Part shown: in pieces, positions 47,048 through 59,600 of the stretch
How the letters are laid out: each line of letters starts with the position of its first letter
Position numbering within the stretch: the stretch's first letter is position 1
Source of the DNA: Rotaria macrura
Lineage: Eukaryota > Rotifera > Eurotatoria > Philodinida > Philodinidae
Length of the DNA: 64,000 nucleotides
NCBI GenBank assembly: GCA_900239685.1
Contig: OENT01000435.1
Span: forward strand, 1 to 64,000
Direction of reading: 5' to 3'
Notes under the pieces: generated by a model
The model's input: only the letters and a program-made list of their open reading frames with translations
Told to the model about the DNA's origin: nothing
Databases searched by the model: none
Position numbers and translations under genes: made by a program

Positions 47048-48227
47048 TGTCTACTAGTAATTACTTGGCTAATTTAAAAGAAACAAATATAATTATCATA
47101 CTGTACTACTGTTTGTATGTGAACAGAAACAATCTGTAATAGCAAAAGGAGAAGGATTTCCTCATTAATATACGACATATTGAACACACATACATATAGA
47201 CAGAATAGAGAGTAATAAGAATGAGAGAAGAGAATTAACACTTAGTCTCCCAGTAGTACTATCGTGAAGAAGGAGGAGAAGAAAAGGGAAAAAAATCATA
47301 TACATTGAGTCTTTTTTTCTTTTTATGGCAAAAAGAGAGAAGTAGAGCAGGCGAGAGACAGAGAGAGAGAGAGAGAGTGAAGACGTGTTGGATATGACAA
47401 ACTGACCTGTGTCTTGGAAAAAGAAAGAATTATATTTTACTGACTAGAATGAATGGATGGTTGATTACTTCTCTGTTCATTTCTTGCTTGTTACTTTCAT
47501 TAAGCTTAACTTACTTTTTTTCCTACCTTTTCTTTTCTCTCGGGTTTATCATCTTTGCGTTGAAATTGCAACTACCGAAGCCGAACAAAGAAGAAAAAAA
47601 AAGAAATGACAGCGCATTCATGCGCGCCATCATTCAGTACTCTGTGAAGGACATTACCCAATGTTATTAGACAGCATGGGCGCGCACACATATAAATATA
47701 TATACATATACATGTACATGTATATGTAATATATATATATATATATATATGCATATATAAATGTCGAATAAGACGATGACTGACATAAAATTATCAATGC
47801 AATGAGCATAAGCAAAGTCACACTTTTATAGACTTCAACAATGGCAGACTATATGATTGTCTAAGTGTGTGATATAGACTTATTGTTTATTTTATCGTTC
47901 TCGTTTTTTCTAGTTCCATTGTGTGAGTAACTTATGATGATCATCAACTCTATTGTTTGAAGAAAGAACATCGAACAGATGGATTTTATGCTTGAGATGA
48001 GCGATTATCATTATACAATGTATAGTCGAATACATCAAATCTCAGCAATGGGTACTTGAAAAAAAGACATATACCAAAAAGTATTAGCCTCCCTTTGATG
48101 GCCCCTCTCCAGTTGATTACGTAAAAAAGAAGAATAGAAAATGAAGAAAAAGAAATCTTCAACAATGATAATTGCTAGTCTGACTATGAATGACGCAAGA
48201 CTATAAAATAAAACATCCATGTAATTT
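47048..48227. other. Upstream region of the protocadherin gene with microsatellites
   Basis: Contains a GA run (about 47358-47380) and a long TA/CATA run (about 47690-47760). The frames 47449-47670 and 47572-47754 are low-complexity or random. Confidence 0.6.
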
Positions 48228-48551
48228 TCATATGCTTATGCATGTGCACATATCCGTTGTTGTCTCTTTTGATGCAGGTGAATGCCTTGATTTTTTGTCT
48301 GATGGAATGCGTATGTCTTCGTTTTGTCGAATCGAGATAATGACATGAATTTGTTCATAATAATGATGCAACTTCGATATATATATATATTTATACGTGT
48401 AGAAAAGAGACTCGTGATCATGTTTTTTGTCTATGAATAAAGAATTGAATAATGCTTGTAAAAATATATATACTATTAGTAGCAATGCTATCATTATAAT
48501 GGCTATTAGAACTGTTTGTTCAATTGTGTCTACCGTTTTCTTTTCCAACAT
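48228..48551 (-). CDS. Candidate small single-pass membrane protein, 107 aa
   Basis: The frame starts MLEKKTVDTIEQTV, followed by a hydrophobic helix at about 12-36 (LIAIIMIALLLIVYIFLQALF) and a basic, hydrophilic tail with HDHE and Lys/Ser-rich parts. I recognise no family. The first 48 residues look like a genuine membrane protein; the rest is less convincing and may be read-through past an unplaced splice site. It lies upstream of the protocadherin gene on the same strand, about 1.2 kb away. Confidence 0.3.
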   Translation of the reverse strand: MLEKKTVDTIEQTVLIAIIMIALLLIVYIFLQALFNSLFIDKKHDHESLFYTYKYIYISKLHHYYEQIHVIISIRQNEDIRIPSDKKSRHSPASKETTTDMCTCISI

Positions 48552-51318
48552 TCATCATGATAGTTCATTCATTTTTCTATAACATAGCGAGTAATGCCGA
48601 ATACATGACGTTAATGATGTGTTTTCACAGATTCGCTAGCCTTCGTCAATATTGCCATCGTTTATCTTTCACATTGATATATAGCTCGGCTATTTCTAAT
48701 TACGACATAACATGCTCACGGGCGGTGTAGCAGATGTTTTGAACACATGCTATCAACGAAGGACGAAATAAGAGAATCAAAAAAAAAGAAAGTCTTTTTA
48801 AAAATGTTTTATATGTATTTATTCAAGTGTTTGTCAAGAGATCGAAGTCTATGGATCACTTGTTTTATGTACAATCAAGATTGTGACAACTTGCTCAAGA
48901 GGAACTTTTTATATTCTCACTTGTCATATGTATACATACGTATTTTTTTTTCATTGTATCAATGTACTTCACATTCACTCCCTCATGTATATATATACAT
49001 ATATACAAATTCATATACACTTCATTCTGACAGTTCAATACTGAAAAAAAATGAGTGAAAGTGATCATCTCTAATATAGAATATTACGCAATCAGTGTTC
49101 CCGTCCAGTATTTTCTTTGCTATTTTGTTTCTATATGACAAGGTGAACAAATAGTTAGTGGCATGCTGAGTCACTATCTAATACTATTCATATCACCCTA
49201 AGAATGTCTCATTAGGATAAGTGACAAAAGGCTTTTTTTAATATTATTTGACATTGAACTTTTTTTTCTTCTTCTTTCGTCTATCCATGAAGAGATTAGA
49301 CGCAACGGGTAATTGCTTATACGGTCAATACCGTTTATGAAATTGCAAATGCATGCGCATTTCCTGCCACCACTCTTGTACATAATAGAAATCCCGGGCA
49401 GTCACCGGCGGCAATCAAGGGAAATGGAACCGCTCATAGCTTAAAATATTACAGGAAAAAAAACTTGCCTTTCTTTTTTTGAAATATATGCATTGAGAGA
49501 GAGAAAGAAGCTATAGAATATCAGGAAATGATGCCCAATTAGAAATTAAAAAGACTTAAATTTTGTTTATCAATATTTGTTGACTCAAATACACTTGAAT
49601 ATTTCCCTTTCGTATTTATCGATTGATTTATTTATAAAAAGCACTCGTACATTGTACGGAACCCATTTAATAATAATACTTCACTTTTTACATTAAAATA
49701 ATGAGTGACAATTGAAGCAAAAGTTGAACTATTATATAACAATTGTAATTACTATATTGCAGTCAGGCAAAGTTATTATTCTAAGAAAAAAAAAATTTTT
49801 CATTCTAACTTGCATCATTCCGACTTTTACATATAATAGGATTGATTCTATTGAAATGTGTAAATTAATAATGTGCGATGAAATAGAAAATTGTAATTAC
49901 ACTGTTACCGATTATTTTCCGAGATATAACATTAGTAAAATTAATAGTAACTTAAAAAATAATTTATTCATTAGAGAAATTCCTTCCGTTGTATTTGACT
50001 GAACTAGCTAGCTGATCAATAATCCATCAGATGAACAATAGTAGCATCGATTATGTCATTTTTCTTTTAAAAAAAAGAACGACAACGAAATATTTGATTT
50101 CATGCTTCATTTTTCACGTTATCATGAATAATAGAAAGAATTTTCTACATCCGATATACGTATTAGATTTAGTCAACATTAGCCCATTGTTCGTTTACTG
50201 ATGAATCAAGGACAACACTCGATTGTCTCGTTCGAAGTGTTTGAGGTGTTGCAGAGTTTGTCAGACATTTTAGAAACTTGTCTCGAATATCACGTCAAGG
50301 AAAAACATAAAAAGTTAACAAGACTCATATTTCCAGAGATCATTGTTTTTTCTAGGTCACTACTTTGCTCTTATCAATCTAGGCTTTGAACCATCAAATG
50401 ACCTTTTTTTTTTACTTAACATTTGGTAGAAAAGAGTCTACTAGGCATGAAAGTCTTGTTGATTTTAAGCTCGATTGAAAACCTTGATAAATCCTGTCGT
50501 CTAGTATCAATTCGACTTGAGTCACTTTGAAATATAACAGATATTCTATATTCCAATTTCTTGAAACAAAACAAAGAACTAACATTGATGAATTCGATTT
50601 TCACTTCAAGAAAGATGACGACTGAATCAATATATATATATATATATTATACACAACCTAGTTCGTATGTCTTCTATCAAAGATTTTCTATCGACAGCTG
50701 ACGTACCATGTAGAATGAATAAAATCAATATTCATTTAATAACTGTCACTAAGAAATAAATACTAAATGAATATTTAATAGAAAGCGATGACTGTTGATT
50801 TTCCATTTTCCCACGAGCTAAACGTTAAGAGAACTTTGAATGTTGGTTTTTCGTGATATTCAATAAAATCGGATATTTGTAAAACTTGTTATTTACGATA
50901 AATATGATAATAATAATTATGTTTCGATACCATTCTCATCTTCACGTACATTTCAGGTCTATAGATCAAGACATGATAATTTTCTTAAATTATACGGTAA
51001 ATTTTCTCCTTTCAGTGGAACGATGTTTCTCCTTTTTTTTTGTTTTCTACGACGAAACGTCCAAATGCTGTCGATTGTGTTTCATAAAATTCAAAAATTT
51101 CTAGCGATTAGAATTGTTGAATTTACAATCCATCGTTCTTTCCTTCAAACGTTGTCATTCCACTCATGTAAATCAATTTATGAGTTCTTTCCTCTCCATG
51201 AATTTATTTTCGTTTTCACGAAATACACTCTATTTTGTTTATTTCGAACATAAAGTTTATTTTTTACACAAAAAAACGTCAAATATGATATGATGAATGT
51301 TTAATTTGTTCGTGGCAT
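48552..51318. other. Intergenic, no gene supported
   Basis: AT-rich. Frames at 48747-49058, 49712-50002 and 50886-51253 show no domain. A TA run lies at about 50628-50647. Confidence 0.5.
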
Positions 51319-52814
51319 CTAATATCGATGGCTCTTATGTTCATGTCGACTTGATGAACTGACAGGTGAACGAGATCTAGTTAAGAGAAAGAAAAGAATT
51401 CATTCATGAAAAATTCTGTACATAGATAACACTACCGTGATCGTCGTCGTTCGTAATAATCATCGTTTCGTTTTGAACTACGTGGTGAATTCGATTTTTT
51501 ACGTGAGCCCGACGATGGTGCCTTTTCATGTCGGCTACTGAAAATAAAATTCGAATTGAGAATATGACACTGTTAGGTTTTGAGATATTTTACGATTTTT
51601 TATCATGGGATGAACGATAATGACCATCACGAGACGATGAACGACTTCGACGACTACCGGACGAGGAAGAATTCAGGCGAGACCTACTAAATTAGGAATT
51701 GAATATTTTTTCACAAAAAAACAATAGACATTTGTGTTTTGTTCTACTAACGAATTTCGTCGTTCATTATAATCAGATGACTTTTTACTACTACTCGATG
51801 AACTAGCTTTTTGGTTTTTTGTATTATTTTCTTCATTATCATCATCGTCAGTATCTAGGGCATACTAGAATAGAAAAAGATTGGATTCATCAGATAGAAA
51901 ATTTTCTTTTTTTTCAAATTCATACTTTTGAAGCATCGAAATCATCTTCATCATCATCATCACCATTTTCTTCTGCCTCATCGTTCTAAATCGAATAAAA
52001 CTTCTATAAGAGTCGTAGGTTCTCACACACGAAAGAAAAATTATAGATCTCTAAAAATACTCACTCTCCGAATATTACCTCTCCCAGCGATCGAGACTTC
52101 AAGCTAGTCGTTGTTCTTTTTCTATCACTCGATCTGTCATTTTCATCTCTTGTTGTACTACGAAATTTCTTTTTCTTACGTCCAAACTAAAAATAATTCA
52201 TTGAGAAAAAAATAACAACAACAATGAGCTGATCTATCAATGTGAACGATTAATAACTTCATCGTATTCGCCATCTGATTCATCGCGACGTTCGTTATAT
52301 TCAACATTATCACGTTCATTGTATCCACCACCAGCACCTTCAATTATTTGAATACATAAATCTTATTGTTTTCGCACTAAATCTATTACCTGTTCGTGCT
52401 TCAGCCTTTTGGAATTTCGGCATGTTACATAAATTACAAGTTGTTCGACGTTCCCAATTAATATTTAAACAACTGAAAATATGGCAGAATGATTATAGTA
52501 GAAGGATAGATAGTGTATGAATAACCTTTTGCATTGCCAATCTTTCGCTGAAAAGAGACCACCACTTTTTTCGGCTACTTTTTTGCCAATAGATGCTGGA
52601 TCTTTAGAATTTGATTTTCCATGACGTTTGCTCGATGCTTTATTTGTTATTTTAAATCGACAGATAGATAAGTATTGATATTTTGAAGCATAGTTAACTT
52701 ACAGCGATGAGAACTTCTGCTACCGCTATCTTCATTGGGACTACTTCGTCGTTCTCGAGATGATCGACCACAGGATTCATCATCATCGCGATCGAATTCA
52801 TCGTGATCACTCAT
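51319..52814 (-). CDS. ZRANB2: ZRANB2-like RNA-binding splicing factor, 306 aa, ten exons
   Basis: Exons are 52814-52703, 52637-52526, 52472-52390, 52337-52258, 52186-52079, 51985-51926, 51864-51752, 51686-51594, 51537-51436 and 51376-51319; all phases join and introns are 53-93 nt. The order matches vertebrate ZRANB2: IGKKVAEKSGGLFSAKDWQC, then the RanBP2-type zinc finger C-x2-C-x10-C-x2-C (WQCKSCLNINWERRTTCNLC), PKFQKAEARTG, GGGYNERDNVEYNERRDESD, FGRKKKKFR, an acidic block (DDDDEDDFDASK then YALDTDDDD) and a C-terminal Ser/Arg-rich tail. ZRANB2 zinc fingers bind GGU-containing single-stranded RNA, and the protein influences 5' splice-site choice in the nucleus. Vertebrate ZRANB2 has two zinc fingers. 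Here the first is absent: exon 1 encodes a Ser/Arg/Asp-rich start instead, and a stop lies in frame just upstream of the ATG. Confidence 0.94.
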
Positions 52815-55800
52815 TTCTATGTCGAATTTCTAACCTTCCTTTATTTTGTCTAATAGTATGCCAAATTGTATCCACTAGAAAAAATGAGAACAAATGACAA
52901 ACGATAATTCGTTGCGGTTACAATACAAATCATAATGGAGTGTCAAATGATTCAGAGTTATTTTGAAAATATTAATAAAAGAATTTTTTAATCAGTCAAC
53001 ATGAATAAATTCAACAGTTAGAAAAGTGATTAATTATATTTCTATTTTTTGTAACAATCTGTAAACTAGAACCATCTATCGGAAGAATTGATCGCGATCG
53101 ATCGAAAGTGATAGTCATTGCGAGTTTTCCATGTCAAACAACTGAAATCTATTTGAATCAGGTATGGAATGAATTGTTCGATGTAAAATAGAATGAAATT
53201 ATTTAACATTTAGAATATTCGATTGTGTATTCTATTATGAAGATATAAGTTTTACGTGTACAACTTGTTACAAGACTGAAATTTGTTTAGAGTAAACACT
53301 GATATAAACATAGGAAAATACTATTTATGATGTCGTTATTTCACTTGTACTCTATTTCTATTACTGTTTAGAATGCTTATTGTCTCATAGATAAATATGC
53401 TAAAAAGAACTCGAACATCCATAGAACAACATGAAAAACCATGATCAGAAGAAAGTGGGATCCATGGCTCTTAACTAACAATAGGAGAAAAGAAGTATAT
53501 GAATACCTTGATATAAATCCCGTATGTAAAGAGAGTTAATTCATATGAATACTTTGGATGTGAAAATGCTAGTTATAATACTATCTAACAGTATCCATTT
53601 GAAAATCAAAGCAGCGGAAAATAGTTATTTTTTAATTACTTTTGATAAAAATATTTAAAATGCTCTTCCTATTAAATAATATTTATAATTCATGCTTAGC
53701 TAAATCTATTGGACATATACAATTTGCAAATATTAAGCCAATAGTTGCAGTACGCACTCTTTAATATTAACATTATAATGCTTGGCATAAAAAAAAAACT
53801 TCTTGTCGACGCACTTGATATTATTCTTCACAGCTGATTTATCGTAAAGCTCGGTCATTTACTATTCGATAATTTCTAATCTTAAACAGTGACAACGTGA
53901 CATTTTAGCAATTCTTCTGTTGAGTTTCCGATTGCATACACAATGATTTCTGTTATCCTTTTCATCGAACATAAATCGACATAGTTTTTAATATGTAAAT
54001 ACAATATTTATGCAGTTTGTGACTTTTCATACAGAAGGTAAAACGAGACAGCAGTAAAGATAAATTCTAAATAATCAATACAGAACAGATTATATCATTT
54101 GATAAGATTTTTTCGTCATATCACTAAGGAATAGGGCCTATTTATTGGTATGTATATATTTGTCACAAAAATTGTATTAAAGAGTAGATGTGAATGTATT
54201 AATAAGAGAAAATATTAACATAGAAAAGAAAAACATCAATACATTTTTATTTCCGATTAACCGCATCATTTTTTCAAGATATTCATCTAATGTCAATGTT
54301 TGTAACGTTCTTCGAAATTATATGTAACCGTGCATTTCGATTGACAAACAACTTTTTTCGTGCAGGTTATATCATAGTTGCTAAATGACATGATGATAGG
54401 GATATCGATTAGTTTCTTTTTAAGAAAAAAGTTCGTGTCAGTCATAGATATCGAGCTAATCACTTTGATTATGCTCGTTAATTATAGTTTAACTTTTCGA
54501 CGAAACGAGAATCTATCATTTAACATGCATCATAATTGTTTCTAAATGGCATTTAAACTTTATACCAAAGTAGATGAGTTCAATATCGTATTATGTTTAC
54601 TAGAATCGATCAGAACGACTCTAAACAAGCCTGAATTTAACAAACACTAAATAGTCTATTTGACTACATTGCTCCAGAGAGGCGAAAAGATGTCAACTGA
54701 GCTAATGGATAGAACGTTCACATTTTTATTCTAAGGAAAAACGATAGATACATTTTTCTGTTGTTTCAACGTTCAAGTACAGCATTGAAATAACGAGAGT
54801 CTGGAGCAAGTCGGCGATGTTATATGCAGTTGATTTAGAGAGAAAGAATAGTTTGATTTCGTCTAGCCGAATAAATGGAATTGTGATTCAGAAGTTTTGA
54901 AATTCGTCTTTGCATAAAACATATAATTTGAGTGCACACTGATTTGTGAACAATTCCATTATTGAAATATTTACCTTGCTAGAAGTAGTTTGAAGCACGT
55001 TTTTCATAGGCTCTTTCTGTGAAGCTGCTTTTCTTGAAACTTGTTCATCTATCTTTATTGGTACGAGCTATTCTACATGAGTATTTTCATGAAATTGTCA
55101 ACAAAAATGTTTAGTCAAACACGTGTGTGATTACTTTAAACGATACTATCAGAAATAATCTATGATGCGTAAGTAATGAGACGAATCTCGCACTGTATTT
55201 TTCTTGAATAGAGAACAGCACAGAAAGAGGAAAAACGTTTTTGTACCAGAAGATAGAGATATTTCTCCCCTTTCAAATCGTATATAATATCTGTTCATCA
55301 TACGTTTATAAATCAAGCAGCGAAACAGGAAAGATGAACATCCTCTAAACGAGTCCCTAGATTTTATATGACGTGATTGTGCAAAACATCGATTCCGACA
55401 TCTCATCGAGAAATAATCAGATGTGCTACGAAGTGATAAAAAATACCTTATGAGTACTGTTTGAAATTTCCTACCGTCTTTCCGGTTGCTTCATTACTTT
55501 TATACATCCATGAGAAAAACAGATGTTATGCATGATTTAAAAGAGCAGACAAAGCTCCGGTGATTATTAGGTTCAATGTACAATACGGATAGACTATTAT
55601 TTTTAAACTTTGTTATCCATTGAGGAATATGAAATTATGACAATCGTCGAGTCATGCAGTTCTCGATTCTCGTTTCTAATTGATGTCAAAGTTGTAAATA
55701 GTTCTTGTTGAGTCTTGCAACCATGAACTTAATTAATGAACAAAAGAAAATATTTTCCCCTGTTGTATTCAATGGCAACCTTGTTAATTATACACCCGTT

Positions 55801-56661
55801 TTATTTCATAGCCATGAATCGATGTCATGCTTCTTGGATTTAAAGTTTTGATAAAATAAACTTTTGAATACAAAATATTTATTATTCATGGTAGTGATAA
55901 TTTTAAATTTTCTATTCAACGTGACCTTAGATTAAGTTGGTTGATGAACGTTTTAATGATATTGATGTTTCATAGTAACATGATGAGTTGGAAATATTCG
56001 CGTCCAAATATTTCCACGCAAATATTTACTTCGAACACGTATTGATAGGTATATCATCATGAATGTCACAACAGCATGGTGAAATAAATTTACGCATCAT
56101 ACTTGTGTTCTAGTCACGTTTCGAAAATTCAAATTAACAACGAAAGTATCGTTTGTAACTTTCAAAAAACAAATCACAACATACATTGCATATCAGCTAT
56201 CTCAACTTAACTTTCTTCTCACAGAAAGTAGGTCATAAGAAAAATGTAAAATACAAATATTCACAGTCATCTCGTAATACACTATTTAGATTAAACATAC
56301 GTTTGATTTTATATTCGTGTCATGATTTCTACATCGATATTGACGAATTAATTTTTTATAACAGCATTCAGAGAGAGAGAATCTATCGATCGAGTTTTTA
56401 TTAGCAAAATTTAGATTTTATTTTGTTTGCAAAATCAAATTATTAACTCAATATGATATCGTTTTCTGATATGATGAGTACCACACAACAATGGACAATA
56501 TTGAAATTTCGATCGATTATATGAGAAAAATTGAATACTTGTTCTACGTAGAAGTTGTTCAGTAACATAGTTAATGTGAATTATTTTTCGAAAATATTCT
56601 TCGCAATATTGAGTTTATTAGGAAAAAAAAAATAAGAAAACAGTTCATGATTCAATTATTT
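52815..56661. other. Intergenic between ZRANB2 and CFAP206, no gene supported
   Basis: 3.8 kb of AT-rich sequence. Frames at 55149-55406 (minus) and 56186-56404 (plus) have no motif. No repeats or RNA genes recognised. Confidence 0.5.
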
Positions 56662-59600
56662 TTATTCGTCAATATCAATTGTCAAATCTATTTTTCTAAC
56701 ATTGGCCGGTAGAAATTGTCCATCATCACGACGTTGATGTCCACGAATGCCACTTAAATAAACTTTTGGTTGTGGTACATTCGAATAATTATCACGTTTT
56801 GTCTGAATAAATTGATCTTTCGGTAGATAAACTTGTGTTGTATTGTCTCGTCGAAAATTGCTCATATTCGTTTGTACAGATTTTGTTAAACGTCTTCGTA
56901 AATTAGCTAATTTCAAAGCTTTACGCCGTAATTCCCATTCATTCCATTCATAATCTTTGACAATATTTTTTTCATGAAAATGAATATCCGTTTGTGTACC
57001 GAAATCAGCTTTCATTTGGGGCTTCGATGAAACTTGTGTTAGGTCACCGTACGATGCAACATTGGTAAATTGTGTATGTAAATCAAGTAATTGAATAAGT
57101 TCAGGATTTAATTTAGCATTATTTGCTATGGATTCAATAAACGTTGCGGGTTTACGACAAAACAATATCGCATCTTTTGATTCACTAAATGAATAATATC
57201 TATCGTTAATTTGAACAATACCAATGCGTGAATCACCATGAATTAATTTAAAATCATTTAAGGCTAAATTATAGGCGCAGAAACCTAGAACAAATAAAAT
57301 GAATGAACTTGAAAAATGCATTGTAGAGTATTCGTGTTGTTTTAATTTTTTATGCCGTACTAATCGCTAGTTCAGTGTGATCACTCTACTTGCTATTTTT
57401 ACACGGATAACACTTGTGTGATTGCATGGCTAGATTGAGTGGATTGGATTATAATGTAGTCTCATCTAAAAATATCTATTCGAGCTTTTTTGTTTGTACT
57501 CATCTATTTTGAGTAGCATTGAATGTGTTCGAGATAGAAAAAAATTAACTTAAGATAACTGTTAATTAATTAAATAACTACGTTCAATTTTACATACAAA
57601 CTAACACTAAGAACCAAAAGTATAGCGTATCGTATTATATGCCTGTCAACATTTAACTTTAATCTAATAAATAAATTAACGTTACTTGTCATGAAGGATT
57701 TCATATTCAACAATTTTATTAGAGCACCTGGCCTCAATCCAATCACCTGCATTTCTGTAATTTTTGCGAAAAAAATTCACATCTTCTCTCAACAACTTTT
57801 CTTTCCGGGATAGAATGATTGACGCTCTACATTTATAATATAGTTTTCTTCAAAGTTAATTAATCTTCGTTGCGCAATTGTGATTACAAAATTGTTTCAT
57901 TGAGTTGTATGGAACGTTCAGGAAAGCGTTTCTTCGCTCTAGAAAGATTTCTTTTGTATTTAAAATATGATACCCGTCGATGTCTCGCTTAATAATTTAT
58001 CTTTTCATAGTTTTTCCTATCCACATTACAGTTAGTCNTCAACTTTTTCTTTGCACTACTACTCTGACTAAATCAGGGTACTCGACCTAACTCGATCACG
58101 ACAGCTATTTCTTTGCCCTAATTTGATTATCACATAGAAGAACACATGGAATGACAATCGATTTTAGAAACCAACATGCTCGCGATAGTCGAAGTACAAA
58201 ATTCCGACTTAATGTGGGAACAAAATATATAGCTGTGGCTATCAGCTATCCATAGATACCATGATGAGTCTTTCGAGCAATTTTTAAGTGTGATTTTGTA
58301 TAGAGATGAGAAATCATACTTTTACTAATTTACTAGTTCGATTTTTATCAATATGCCAAAACACAAATCATGGAAATCAGGATGAGACACATAAATCAAT
58401 TATTTTCGACTGAATAACAAAAAATACAAGCTTGAATGTTAGCTCACTTATCGATAAAATAGATTAAAATATACAGAGTGAAATCAAAATTCTTCATCTG
58501 AAATGTCAGTGCCTAAAGTCTTTTGAGTAAGTTGAACGACATTCTGAAGGTGTCAAACAGCAACAGCAATGTGAAGATCATTGGAAGGATTGCTTCGTTT
58601 TTCTGTTTACAAAATCGTCTAGTCAGACACAGGGAAACGAACCATGAGTTATTAGATCACTAGCCAAAGATAATTAAATACACTTAGATTCTATGAAATA
58701 TTCTCATTCAAAAACCTCGATTAAAATTAATAATACCAACTTTCACTAACTTTTCCAAAACGTTAACATGACGATTAACTTACTCTTTCTTTCATATTGC
58801 AAAATCACACGTAAAAATTGCTCGAAAGACTCATCATGGTATCTATGGATAGCTGATAGCCACAGCTATATATTTTGTTCCCACATTAAGTCGGAATTTT
58901 GTACATCGAGTATCGCGAGTATGTTGGTTTCTAAAATCGATTGTCATTCCATGTGTTCTTCTATGTGATAATCAAATTAAGGCAAAGAAATAGCTGTCGT
59001 GATCGAGTTAGGTCGAGTACCCTGATNGAAAAACTATGAAAAGATAAATTATTAAGCGAGACATCGACGGGTATCATATTTTAAATACAAAAGAAATCTT
59101 TCTAGAGCGAAGAAACTTTTTTCTGAGCGTTCCATACAACTCAATGAAACATTTTTGTAATCACGATTGCGCAACAAAGACTAATTAATTTTGAAGAAAA
59201 CTATATTACAAATGTAGAGCGTCAATCATTCTATCCCGGAAAGAAAATTGATTTGAAACGAACGTTGTTGAGAGAAGATGTGAATTTTTTTCGCAAAAAT
59301 TACAGAAATGCAGGTGATCGGATTGAGGCCAGATGCTCTATTTGGTATCTTACGGAATTAATCAACAAAAGTGTGAGTGTCACGATGCTCGTCAATCATG
59401 TCATCTAAGAGTACATCGTGTCTATTATAGATCGTAAGCTGAATGAATTTGATAAATTACATCATGACAATGTGGGATTTTCTTTAAATAGTAACACTAA
59501 TCGGCAAATGATGTATTTTATTCATATATTCAACTATAAATCATACGAAATATGAATAATTGATCTTTTTTTTCCTACCTTTATACATTAATGGTAATTT

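Noticed and set aside
47690..47760. TA-rich run considered as an origin or regulatory array
   Set aside because: It is a plain dinucleotide microsatellite like those at 15270, 50628 and 63184.
49712..50002. 96-codon frame MKQKLNYYIT..
   Set aside because: Very AT-rich codon use, no motif, and the first third resembles an intron end (TATTGCAG).
57286..57321. Signal-peptide-like start MHFSSSFILFVLGF for a separate secreted protein
   Set aside because: The hydrophobic part is the pyrimidine-rich end of a CFAP206 intron (TTCTAG acceptor), and the following GFCAYN continues exon 7 in phase.
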